Below are positions 26,508 through 34,334 of a stretch of DNA of 64,000 nucleotides, one piece after another (position 1 is the first letter of the stretch; each line of letters opens with the position of its first letter). The position numbers were made by a program, and so were the translations under genes. The notes under the pieces are model-generated. The model was not told where the DNA came from, ran no database searches, and saw only the letters and a list, made by a program, of their open reading frames with translations. The DNA comes from Rathayibacter sp. VKM Ac-2759. Lineage in GTDB: Bacteria > Actinomycetota > Actinomycetes > Actinomycetales > Microbacteriaceae. Location of the stretch: assembly GCF_009834225.1 (NCBI RefSeq), contig NZ_CP047176.1:434001-498000 (forward strand), in the 5' to 3' direction.

Positions 26508-27986
26508 TCAGACCGCGGTGGGCTCGGCCGGTGCGGGCTCCTCCGTGGTGCGGGAGGCGGTGAGGGACAGCGAGCCGATCGTCGCGATCACGCCGACGAG
26601 GGCGGCGACGACCAGGTAGGCGATCCGCTCGCCCGCGAAGAAGCTCTGCACGAGGTCGGAGCTCCACGTGCCCGCCGGGAGGGTCTTCGTGACCAGGGCG
26701 GCGATGAGGGTGCCGACGACCGCCGTGCCGAGGCTGGTGCCGAGCTCCTGGGAGGTGTCGTTCAGGGCGGCGCCGATCGAGGTCCGGTTCTCGTCCATCG
26801 CCTCGACGAGGGCCACCGCGCAGATCGTCATGATCGTCCGCAGTCCGATCGTGAGGAGGACCATCATGGCGGCGATCGCGAGGTAGCCCTGGTCCACCGC
26901 CCAGGCCAGGCCGAGCAGTGCGCCCACCAGCAGCGCGGTGCCGACGAGGCAGGCGAGGCGGTGGCCGAGGCGGGCGGCGAGCTGCTCGGCGATCGGAGTC
27001 GCGGCGATCATCGTGACGATGACGGGCAGGTTCGCGAGGCCCGCCTGCATCGCGCTCCAGCCGTACGCGTACTGGAAGTGCAGGATCAGAGCGAACAGGA
27101 CGCTGGCGAACGCGACGGAGGCGGCGAGCTGCGTGAGTGCGGCGCCGCGGACCGGCCCGGTGCGGAAGATCGCGAGGTCGATCATGGGCGATGCGGCGCG
27201 ACGCTCCCGGAGGACGAATCCGGCGACGGCGGCGACCGCGCCCAGGGCGCACGCGATCGTGACGGGCGAGAGCCAGCCGGCCTCCACGCCGCTGGTGAGG
27301 GTGTAGCAGCCGAGCCCGATCGCGGCGACGGTGAGCACCGCGCCGGGCAGGTCGAGCCGCTCGGAGGTCAGGTCGGCGCGCCGGTCGGCCGGCACTCCGA
27401 CCCGGACGCCGATCCAGGCGATCAGGGCGATGGGTGCGTTGACGACCAGGAGCCACTGCCAGCTGAACTGGCTGAGGACCGTGCCGCCGAGGATCGGGCC
27501 GAGGACGAACCCGGACATGCCGACGATCATGACGATCGTGATCGAGCGCATCCGCAGCTTCTCGTCGTCGAAGAGCCGGAAGATCAGCGACATCGTGACG
27601 GGGGCCATGGCCGCGGCGGCGCCGCCGAGCACTGCGCGCAGGGCGATGAGCTGGCCGATGTCGGAGACGAGGACGACGGCGAGGCTGATCAGGCCGAAGG
27701 CCGCGAGGCCGGACAGCAGGACGCGGCGCCGGCCGAACCGGTCGGCGGCCGACCCGGCGGTGAGCAGCAGGCCGCCGAAGGTGAGGGAGTAGGCGCCCGT
27801 CACCCACTGCAGCCCCGCCGTCCCGCTGTCCAGCGAGCGGCCGATCGTGGGCAGGGCGATCGAGAGCAGGGTGTTGTCGACCATCTCGACGAAGAAGGCC
27901 AGGCAGAGGGCGGCCAGCGGGAGGGCCGCGGCGCGCAGCGAGGTGTAGGCCGGAGCCTTGGCGGGGGTGATCGTGAGTGCGCTCAT
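26508..27986 (-). CDS. DHA2-family MFS exporter
   Basis: 492 aa, 14 predicted helices, with EMVDNTLLSIALPTIG in helix 1 and SAADRFGRRRVLLSG between helices 2 and 3. The start ATG 27986 has GAGAGG upstream. It is divergent from a TetR regulator across a 71-bp gap containing repeated palindromes, the standard layout for an inducible drug or metabolite exporter. Confidence 0.93.
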   Translation of the reverse strand: MSALTITPAKAPAYTSLRAAALPLAALCLAFFVEMVDNTLLSIALPTIGRSLDSGTAGLQWVTGAYSLTFGGLLLTAGSAADRFGRRRVLLSGLAAFGLISLAVVLVSDIGQLIALRAVLGGAAAAMAPVTMSLIFRLFDDEKLRMRSITIVMIVGMSGFVLGPILGGTVLSQFSWQWLLVVNAPIALIAWIGVRVGVPADRRADLTSERLDLPGAVLTVAAIGLGCYTLTSGVEAGWLSPVTIACALGAVAAVAGFVLRERRAASPMIDLAIFRTGPVRGAALTQLAASVAFASVLFALILHFQYAYGWSAMQAGLANLPVIVTMIAATPIAEQLAARLGHRLACLVGTALLVGALLGLAWAVDQGYLAIAAMMVLLTIGLRTIMTICAVALVEAMDENRTSIGAALNDTSQELGTSLGTAVVGTLIAALVTKTLPAGTWSSDLVQSFFAGERIAYLVVAALVGVIATIGSLSLTASRTTEEPAPAEPTAV

Positions 27987-28002
27987 CGCGGACCTCTCTA
28001 TC

Positions 28003-28051
28003 GAACACCGTACGACTATCGAACGACGTTCGTCAACATAGAACGGCGTTC
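28003..28051. promoter_or_regulatory. Repeated TetR operators GAACGNCGTTC
   Basis: GAACGACGTTC (28021-28031) and GAACGGCGTTC (28041-28051) are perfect 11-base palindromes 20 bases apart. A degenerate third copy, GAACACCGTAC, is at 28003-28013. They fill the gap between the exporter and regulator genes, so binding should shut off both. Confidence 0.75.
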
Positions 28052-28057
28052 GGTAAG

Positions 28058-28879
28058 ATGCAAGACATGGCTGCAGATCGATCGAAGGAGACCGAGCGCC
28101 CGGGCCCCACCCGTGCCCGGGGTCGCCAGCGGGCGTCGCACTCGCTCGACACGGTGCTGGGGGAGGCCATCGCGATCCTCGACGAATCGGGCGAGCCTGC
28201 TCTGACCTTCCGCGCGCTGGCGGCGAGGCTCGGCGGCGGCGTGGCGAGCATCTACTGGTACGTCGCGAGCCGCGACGAGCTGCTCGACCGGGCGACCGAG
28301 GAGGTGATGGGCCGGGTCCTCGAGGACAGCGAAGCGCTCGTCCACGGGCCCGACCCGGTGGCCAACGTGCGCGCCCTCGCCCTCGCGCTGTTCGACGAGT
28401 TCGTCCGGCGGCCGTGGTTCGGCCAGTTCATGCTCCGCAACAACGGGCTGCAGCCCAACTCGATGGCGATGTACGAGCGGATCGGCCAGCAGCTCATGAG
28501 GCTGGACCTGACGCCGCGGCAGCGCTTCCACGCGGCGTCCTCGATCGTGAGCTACGTCGTCGGCGTCGCCATCGACCTCGCTCAGCCGCCGCCGCCGGAG
28601 TTCCTGGAGAGCGGGCTGGACCGGCTGGAGTTCCTGGCGGTGTTCGCGGACCGCTGGCGCGACCTCGACCCCGAGGCGTTCCCCTTCGCCCACCAGGTGG
28701 CCGACGAGATGGCCACGCACGACGACCTCGACGTGTTCCGCTCCGGCCTCGATCTGCTGCTGGACGGGCTGCGGCTGCAGGCGGGCCTCGGACCGGCCGG
28801 CTGGGTGGTGGCGGGCGACGCAGGAGAACCGGCGCCGACGGACGAGCGGACTGCGCGCGGGCCGTCCGCCTCCGCCTGA
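28058..28879 (+). CDS. TetR-family transcriptional repressor
   Basis: 273 aa from ATG 28058 (ATG 28067 also possible). The helix-turn-helix is LTFRALAARLGGGVASIYWYVASRDELLDRA, preceded by a basic Arg-rich tail and followed by an all-helical ligand domain with a TetR_C-like pattern. It is divergent from the DHA2 exporter and is expected to bind the palindromes that lie immediately upstream of its own start. A terminator hairpin follows. Confidence 0.93.
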   Translation: MQDMAADRSKETERPGPTRARGRQRASHSLDTVLGEAIAILDESGEPALTFRALAARLGGGVASIYWYVASRDELLDRATEEVMGRVLEDSEALVHGPDPVANVRALALALFDEFVRRPWFGQFMLRNNGLQPNSMAMYERIGQQLMRLDLTPRQRFHAASSIVSYVVGVAIDLAQPPPPEFLESGLDRLEFLAVFADRWRDLDPEAFPFAHQVADEMATHDDLDVFRSGLDLLLDGLRLQAGLGPAGWVVAGDAGEPAPTDERTARGPSASA

Positions 28880-28896
28880 GGACTGCGAACAGAGAA

Positions 28897-28931
28897 CTGC
28901 TCCCGGCCCTCGTGACGAGGACCGGGAGCAG
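28897..28931 (+). terminator. Terminator of the TetR gene
   Basis: CTGCTCCCGG pairs with CCGGGAGCAG (10 bp). An inner CCTCG/CGAGG stem extends it. It begins 18 bases after the stop codon. Confidence 0.75.
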
Positions 28932-29034
28932 CGCGACCGGATGAGGGGGGATCACCCGATGTCGCGGTCTTCACGGTAGGAGCGGGCCCTATGGTCCGCC
29001 CCTGCACGGTCTCGGTGACTCCCCTGGAGGCCGA

Positions 29035-29290
29035 TCAGTGGTCGAGGGCGAGGTGGAGGGCGAGGAGCGATCTCCCGTAGTCGTTGCCGTTCGGGGTGCG
29101 TACATCGGAGTGGATGTGCTGCCGGGAGGGAGTGTCGGCGGCGCCCCAGCCCTGCCCGATGGGGCCCGGCGTCTCGCAGTCGAACTCGATCCAGACGACA
29201 GGGGTCGGCGTCGCGGGGCACGTTCTCGTGCGAGTGCCGGGCGGAGCCGGAGGAGGCGGGATCGGTCGGGGGAGTGGGTTCGCTGGTCAT
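29035..29290 (-). pseudogene. Collapsed second DUF3500 gene (internal deletion)
   Basis: From ATG 29290 the product begins like the neighbouring DUF3500 protein (a short acidic/proline N-terminus with HSHENVPRDAD). It then jumps, out of frame, to the last ~50 codons of the family: VVWIEFDCETPGPIGQGWGA, HIHSDVRTPNGNDYG, then LLALHLALDH and stop at 29035. The intact gene at 29698-31092 ends with nearly the same sequence. More than 1 kb of the middle, including the Tat signal, is missing, so it is a remnant of a tandem duplication. Confidence 0.75.
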
Positions 29291-29394
29291 GGGACTCACT
29301 GTGGGATCGTGCTGCGGAGGGCGGCAAGACGCTCCGGGGCTTCCTTGCGGGCTTCTGGCCCGGCCCACAGGCAGGGCCTCCGGGCGCGCCGCGA

Positions 29395-29420
29395 GCCCCG
29401 ATGCCGGGTCGCATCGGGGC
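29395..29420 (-). terminator. Terminator of the DUF3500-tatA operon
   Basis: GCCCCGATGC and GCATCGGGGC form a perfect 10-bp stem with a six-base loop, 15 bases past the tatA stop. Confidence 0.7.
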
Positions 29421-29435
29421 GTCGGGCGCAGGGCG

Positions 29436-29678
29436 CTAGTGAGCGTCCACCCGCGTCGCGGCCGTCTGCTCTCCGTGCGGAGCGGTGGCTGCTCCGTCCG
29501 TTCCGGCAGGGGCGGGTTCGTCCGGTTCGGGGTCTCGGAGGTCGCGGGTCTCGGTGCGGAAGATCCGGATGCTCTGGCCGAGGCCGCGAGCGAGTTGGGG
29601 GAGCTTCCCTGCGCCGAAGAGCAGGATGATGACGGCCAGGACGATCAGGCCGTGCCAGCCCGTGATGTTGTGCAGCAT
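29436..29678 (-). CDS. tatA: TatA-type twin-arginine translocase subunit
   Basis: 80 aa from ATG 29678, preceded by AGAAGGA. One membrane helix (LIVLAVIILLF), the hinge FGAGKLPQLARGLG, an amphipathic helix (QSIRIFRTE) and a charged tail are exactly the TatA/E plan. It starts 19 bases after the stop of a gene whose product has a Tat signal, so it may be a dedicated extra TatA for that cargo. A general tatA elsewhere in the genome is expected. The tail is rich in Pro/Glu/Ala and is probably disordered. Confidence 0.9.
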   Translation of the reverse strand: MLHNITGWHGLIVLAVIILLFGAGKLPQLARGLGQSIRIFRTETRDLRDPEPDEPAPAGTDGAATAPHGEQTAATRVDAH

Positions 29679-29697
29679 GAGGGTTCCTTCTCTCCGA

Positions 29698-31092
29698 TCA
29701 GTGGTCGAGGGCGAGGTGGAGGGCGAGCAGGGACTTGCCGTAGTCGTTGCCGTTGGGGGTCCGCACGTCGGAGTGGATGTGCTGCGCGGAGACGACGCCG
29801 TCCTCGGCGCCGTCTCCACGGCCGACGGGGCCGGGGGTCTCGAAGTCGAACTCGATCCAGATGACCGGCGACTGCACCCGGAAGTAGAAGAGGTCCTCGT
29901 CTCCGGTGCCGCCGACCCAGGCGAAGTAGGTCTCGTCGAGGTGCTCGTTCACCTCCGCCATCTTCACGGCGGCGTGTCCGTCGTCCATGTTGCCGACGAA
30001 CCGGGCGATCAGCGCGATCACCGCCGCCTGGGACGCCGAGCCGAGGTCGGTGAGGACGACGCCCTCGTACGGCTGCACGAGGTTGTCCTTGAAGGCCTCG
30101 GCGACGTTGTCGTCGCCCGTCTTCGAGGAGCTCGTGATCGCCGTGCTCTGCTCGCTGCTCGAGAGGGTCTGGATCGTGGTGCGCGCCAGTGCCGTCTCCT
30201 CGGTGAAGATCGACACCCCCTCGTACTCGTGGTCGAGTCCGAAGTTCGCGTTCACCGGTTCGGAGCCCATGAACGTCGGAGTCATCACGACCTGGTCGCC
30301 GAGGACGAAGTAGTTGATGACGAGGTGGTGGCCGTCGATCTGCCACCCCCACGGATCCGTGCTCGAGGGGGTGCCCATGATCGTGAACCAGTACAGGCCC
30401 TCGTTGAACTGCGACTCCGACCCGATCAGGACGCCGGCGTACTCGTTGAGCTTCATGATGTTGCGGCTCGTCTCGAGTCCCTGAGCGCTCAGTCCGGCCT
30501 CGAGGATGGCCATCGCGGCGGTCTTCTGGTCGTCGGTCATGTCGCCGAGGCTGAGTCCCTGGCGGGTGTAGCCGTCGACGTTGCTCCACATCCGCCACTC
30601 GTCGGTCGTGTAGTCGGTCGGGTCGACGTCGAAGAGGACGGACGCCTTCTGATCGTCCGTCAGCGTCGCGAGCCAGGCCGTCGCTGCGGCGACGACCGCG
30701 TCGGTGCTGACGCCGGTCTCGTAGACGCTGAACAGGTCGGGGATCACGGTGCCGTCGGTGGTGAGGCCGACGAACTCCTCCGTGACCCCCTCGCTCATCC
30801 CGCCGGCGCCGCCCTCGCCACCGGCTCCCGGGGCGCCGCCCTGTCCGCCGGCGGACGCCGTCGAGGTGGCGGTGGTCGACCCGGTGCTGCAGGCGGCGAG
30901 CATCATCGAGAAGGCCGCGGCGCCGGTGGTGGCGAGCACGCCGGTCATGAACCTGCGGCGGTTGAGGCCGCGAGGGGAGTCAGCGCTGTAGAGGCGATGC
31001 CCGTCGGCGTCACGGGCGAGGACCTCGGCGTCGTCTGACGCGGACGGAGTGCGGGGGTGCGAATGACCGGGGCGGGGGGTGATGTCGTTCAT
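29698..31092 (-). CDS. Tat-exported DUF3500 lipoprotein
   Basis: 464 aa from ATG 31092. The N-terminal tail is followed by a twin-arginine motif (LNRRRFMTG), a hydrophobic core and the lipobox LAAC. A Gly/Ala-rich linker then leads into a DUF3500 domain ending VIWIEFDFETPG and HIHSDVRTPNGNDYG, in which conserved His, Glu and Asp residues could bind metal or form an active site (inference). The function of DUF3500 is not established. The gene is co-transcribed with tatA and faces a nickel/cobalt transporter gene, hinting at a folded, cofactor-bearing surface protein. Confidence 0.85.
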   Translation of the reverse strand: MNDITPRPGHSHPRTPSASDDAEVLARDADGHRLYSADSPRGLNRRRFMTGVLATTGAAAFSMMLAACSTGSTTATSTASAGGQGGAPGAGGEGGAGGMSEGVTEEFVGLTTDGTVIPDLFSVYETGVSTDAVVAAATAWLATLTDDQKASVLFDVDPTDYTTDEWRMWSNVDGYTRQGLSLGDMTDDQKTAAMAILEAGLSAQGLETSRNIMKLNEYAGVLIGSESQFNEGLYWFTIMGTPSSTDPWGWQIDGHHLVINYFVLGDQVVMTPTFMGSEPVNANFGLDHEYEGVSIFTEETALARTTIQTLSSSEQSTAITSSSKTGDDNVAEAFKDNLVQPYEGVVLTDLGSASQAAVIALIARFVGNMDDGHAAVKMAEVNEHLDETYFAWVGGTGDEDLFYFRVQSPVIWIEFDFETPGPVGRGDGAEDGVVSAQHIHSDVRTPNGNDYGKSLLALHLALDH

Positions 31093-31133
31093 GAGCACAC
31101 TGTCCGATGCGCCCGACGGACCCGGCAAGAGAC

Positions 31134-31245
31134 CATCGGAACCGCATCGAATCCTCATAGGAAGCACCAAGGAGACGCGGCCCACGGACCTCGGTCACGG
31201 TCATCGGAGGCCCACTGACCGCGCATAGACGGGTCATAGGAACGC
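31134..31245. promoter_or_regulatory. Seven 11-bp-periodic direct repeats (response-regulator-like boxes)
   Basis: CAT/CAC-initiated 11-mers start at 31134, 31145, 31156 and again at 31202, 31213, 31224, 31235. Best copies are CATAGGAAGCA and CATAGGAACGC. Direct half-sites at one helical turn are the signature of OmpR/PhoB-type response regulators. They fill the divergent gap between DUF3500-tatA and the nickel/cobalt transporter. Confidence 0.5.
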
Positions 31246-31261
31246 TGGCGAGAGTGTGCGC

Positions 31262-32371
31262 ATGAGAGTCAGCCCCACTCCTCCCGGTCTCGCCGTGCCG
31301 CTGCATCGCCGCCCGCTCGCCGCCCCGATCGCCGTGATCATCGGACTCCACCTCGTCGGCTGGGCGAGTCTGCTGCTGATCATCGCCCCCCAGCACCTGA
31401 CCGTCGGCACCGATGCGTCCGGCACCCCCGTCCTCTTCGGTCTCGGGCTCGGCTTCGCGGCCTACGGTCTCGGCATGCGTCACGCGTTCGACGCCGACCA
31501 CATCGCCGCGATCGACAACACCACCCGCCGCCTCGCCGGCGACGGCAAGCCGGCCGCCACCGTCGGCTTCTGGTTCTCCCTCGGCCACTCCAGCGTCGTC
31601 GTCATCCTCTGCGCCCTGCTCGCCCTGGGGGTGAAGAGCCTCAGCGGACAGCTCGATGACGAGGACTCGGCGCTGCACAGCGTCACCAGCGTCGTCGGCC
31701 CGACCGTGTCCGGGCTCTTCCTCATCCTCATCGCAGTGCTCAATCTCACCGCCGTCATCGGCATGGTGCGGATCGCTCGCCGACGTGCCGCGACTCCCCA
31801 CGATCCCGAGAAGCTCGAGCAGCTGCTGCACAGGCGAGGCCTGCTCGCCCGCCTCGTGGACCGCACCGGCGCCGGCATCAGCAGCCCGCGGCGGATGTAC
31901 CTCGTCGGATTCCTGTTCGGCCTCGGCTTCGACACCGCCACCGAGATCGGACTGCTCGTGCTCGCGGGCACCGCCAGCGCCTACGCGCTCCCCTGGTACG
32001 CCATCCTCACTCTGCCGATCCTGTTCACCGCCGGGATGTGCGCCCTCGACACGGCGCAGGGGATCATCATGCGCCGCGCGTACAACTGGGCGGGCGCCGT
32101 CCCCCGCCGCGCCCTCGTCTACAACGTCGCCGTCACCACGATCTCCCTCGTCATCGCCTTCGCGATCGGCATCGTCGAGCTCTCGAGCGTCGCGGCGGAC
32201 CGGTTCTCGCTCGACGGCCCCGTCGGCTGGCTCGGGACCATCGATCTCAGCACCCTCGGCTTCGCCCTCACCGGCATCGTCCTCACCGCCTGGATCGGTC
32301 TCCTGCTCGCCCAGCGGGCCGACAGCCGTCGTCGCCGACGCTCGAGCGTCGCGACCGCCGCCGGCCACTGA
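31262..32371 (+). CDS. Nickel/cobalt transporter, NiCoT family
   Basis: 369 aa from ATG 31262 (GTG 31256 possible). The metal-selectivity signature RHAFDADHIAAIDN starts at residue 73, with His74, Asp77, Asp79 and His80. WFSLGHSSVV and LGFDTATEIGLL complete the three family motifs, and eight membrane helices are predicted. It imports Ni2+ or Co2+ at high affinity. No urease, hydrogenase or cobalamin gene is nearby. Whether it is co-regulated with the divergent DUF3500-tatA operon is suggested only by the shared 11-bp repeats. Confidence 0.94.
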   Translation: MRVSPTPPGLAVPLHRRPLAAPIAVIIGLHLVGWASLLLIIAPQHLTVGTDASGTPVLFGLGLGFAAYGLGMRHAFDADHIAAIDNTTRRLAGDGKPAATVGFWFSLGHSSVVVILCALLALGVKSLSGQLDDEDSALHSVTSVVGPTVSGLFLILIAVLNLTAVIGMVRIARRRAATPHDPEKLEQLLHRRGLLARLVDRTGAGISSPRRMYLVGFLFGLGFDTATEIGLLVLAGTASAYALPWYAILTLPILFTAGMCALDTAQGIIMRRAYNWAGAVPRRALVYNVAVTTISLVIAFAIGIVELSSVAADRFSLDGPVGWLGTIDLSTLGFALTGIVLTAWIGLLLAQRADSRRRRRSSVATAAGH

Positions 32372-32392
32372 GGCGATCGGCGGTCCGCCCCG

Positions 32393-33607
32393 TCAGCGGT
32401 GGGCGAGCAGGGCCCGCGCGGCGTGGGTGACCAGCTCGCGGTCCGTGGTGAGGACGAAGTCGTACTCGCCCTCGGCGTGCCGAGCGACGTCGACCTCGCG
32501 AGCGGTCAGGGCCGCCGCGTGGTCGGCGGTGAGCACGATCACGTCCCACTCGGCCGCGAGCCGGGCGTCGCGGTCGATCGTCCGGTGGAGCGCTCCGGCG
32601 GGCAGGCCGGAGGCGCCGCCGACCGTGAAGACGGTGAGCAGGCAGCCGCCCGCGGCGAGACGCTCGTAGCGGCGCCGCGTCCCCGGCGTCACGTTGGAGT
32701 CGTGCTGGAACGTCGCGAGGAGCACGGCGCTGTCGCCACCCGAGTGCGCGCGCTCCTCGAGGAAGGTGCTCACCTGGAGCAGGAGTGCGCGGTCCGCTCG
32801 CCGGGCCGGGAGGGCGGTGCTCACGATCTCGAACGGGGTCGCCGCGCGAGCGGAGGACGCCTGCGCCGAGCGCGCGATCCTGGCCCGCCACTCGAGTCGT
32901 TCAGCGGGGCTGGTGACGACCCGCGAGGCCGCCTCCGCGGACCCGGGACGGCCGTAGTGCCAGCCCTGCCCGAGGGTGGCGCCGAGGGCGCGGGCGATGA
33001 GCTCGTGCCGCTCGGTCTCGATGCCCTCGGCGAGCACGACGGTCTCGTTGCGGCTCGCGTAGTCGGCGACCGCTGTCATGATCCGGGCGGCGTGCACATC
33101 GGGCCGCTGCCGGATGAGGCCCATGTCGAGCTTGATCACATCGGGAGCGATCAGCGGCAGCAGCGCGAGCGTCGCGGGCTCCGCGCCGAGGTCGTCGACG
33201 GCGATGGCGTGTCCGTGCGCGCGCAGGCGCTCGATGGCGGAGAGCAGTCGGCCGGTGTCCTGCGCGAGCGCCCGCTCCGTGATCTCGATCGTGAGCGGCA
33301 GCCCGCTCGTGAGACCGGCCGGCAGCCGCTCGCGCCAGAGCGTCGGCGGCTCCACGTTGACGAACAGCTCGTGAGCGTCCCGGCCGCCCAGCCCGTCCGC
33401 TGCCACGACCGCGCGGCTGATGCACTGGTCGTCCATGATCTCGACGGCGCCGCGACGGTACGCGTCGGCGAAAGCGGAGTCGGGCGCGACCGGGCCGGCG
33501 GCGTCGGCGAAGCGCGACAGCGCCTCGTGCGCCACGACCCGGCCCGACGCGAGATCGACGATGGGCTGGAAATGCGTGTCGACGACATCGATCAACCCGA
33601 CAACCAT
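32393..33607 (-). CDS. EAL-domain protein with C-terminal DICT-like sensor domain
   Basis: 404 aa from ATG 33607 (GTG 33646 possible; neither has a good ribosome site). The EAL domain occupies residues ~10-240: EALSRF with Glu28, VNVEP, EITERA, VDDLG, KLDMGLI and EGIETERHE. The metal- and substrate-binding residues of an active cyclic-di-GMP phosphodiesterase are therefore present. The rest (VSTFLEERA, LATFQHDSNVTPGTRRRYERLA) resembles the DICT sensory domain linked to light or redox signalling. No membrane segment is seen, so it is cytoplasmic. Confidence 0.85.
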   Translation of the reverse strand: MVVGLIDVVDTHFQPIVDLASGRVVAHEALSRFADAAGPVAPDSAFADAYRRGAVEIMDDQCISRAVVAADGLGGRDAHELFVNVEPPTLWRERLPAGLTSGLPLTIEITERALAQDTGRLLSAIERLRAHGHAIAVDDLGAEPATLALLPLIAPDVIKLDMGLIRQRPDVHAARIMTAVADYASRNETVVLAEGIETERHELIARALGATLGQGWHYGRPGSAEAASRVVTSPAERLEWRARIARSAQASSARAATPFEIVSTALPARRADRALLLQVSTFLEERAHSGGDSAVLLATFQHDSNVTPGTRRRYERLAAGGCLLTVFTVGGASGLPAGALHRTIDRDARLAAEWDVIVLTADHAAALTAREVDVARHAEGEYDFVLTTDRELVTHAARALLAHR

Positions 33608-33710
33608 GGGACAAGTATCAGCGACACTCCGCCGGGTCGGGGCCACTGCACGGGATGGGGACGCCGGTGCGGAGGATGTCAGGCTGCCGCCAGGCTGGTC
33701 CGGACCGGAA

Positions 33711-34202
33711 TCACTCGTCCGACAGGTCCTTGAAGTAGCGGGCGACGGGCCACCGCTCGAAGCCCTCCGCCTCGTAGGCGCGGCGCGCCGGCTCGTGGCC
33801 CGGGTCGTCGCCGGTCTCCACCATCACCATGCTCATGCCGGCGGCCCTCGACCGTTCGAGCGCGTGGGCGAGCAGAGCCCGCCCGACACCCTGCCGTTGC
33901 AGGGCCGGTTCGACGGCGAGCACGTACACCTCGCCCATGCTGTCCTCCGGGTGCGTGCGCGTGCACACCCATCCGGCCGCGCGGGAGTCGAGGCGAGCGA
34001 CGTCGACGTTCCCCGGCTCCCCGTCGAGCACCGCCGCCAGATCGGCGTACTGCCTCGCCCGCCAGCCGTCCGGGTAGAAGGCCCGGTAGACGAACGGCGG
34101 CACCGCGTCCTCGGTCAGCGGGAAGACCGGTTCCCACGCCCGCAACGCCAGGGCGAGCAGGTCGTCCCTGTCGTCAGGTGAATAGGGCGCGATCCTCAGC
34201 AT
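33711..34202 (-). CDS. GNAT-family N-acetyltransferase
   Basis: 163 aa. VYVLAVEPALQRQGVGRALLAHAL contains the RxxGxG/A acetyl-CoA loop (QRQGVGRA). The ending ARRAYEAEGFERWPVARYFKDL is typical of the family. Substrate unknown. Transcribed alone between the EAL gene and an MFS gene. Confidence 0.92.
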   Translation of the reverse strand: MLRIAPYSPDDRDDLLALALRAWEPVFPLTEDAVPPFVYRAFYPDGWRARQYADLAAVLDGEPGNVDVARLDSRAAGWVCTRTHPEDSMGEVYVLAVEPALQRQGVGRALLAHALERSRAAGMSMVMVETGDDPGHEPARRAYEAEGFERWPVARYFKDLSDE

Positions 34203-34334
34203 GTCTCCACGCTATCCGCGCAGTACCGGATCGTTCGTCGGGCTCCAGGTGGTTGCTGTGGGTCACCGGCGATCGGCGGATGTCCTCGGAACGGTCGGCC
34301 GGGCCCGCCGGTCCGGTGAGGTCGCGATGCCGGC

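Noticed and set aside
26496..26508. GAGCGG-T-CCGCTC palindrome at the end of the DHA2 gene (26508-27986) as an operator
   Set aside because: It overlaps the stop codon and lies at a 3' end. It is more likely part of a weak terminator or chance in GC-rich sequence.
31256..31261. GTG 31256 as the start of the nickel/cobalt transporter
   Set aside because: It adds only two residues and has no better ribosome site than ATG 31262; kept as an alternative.
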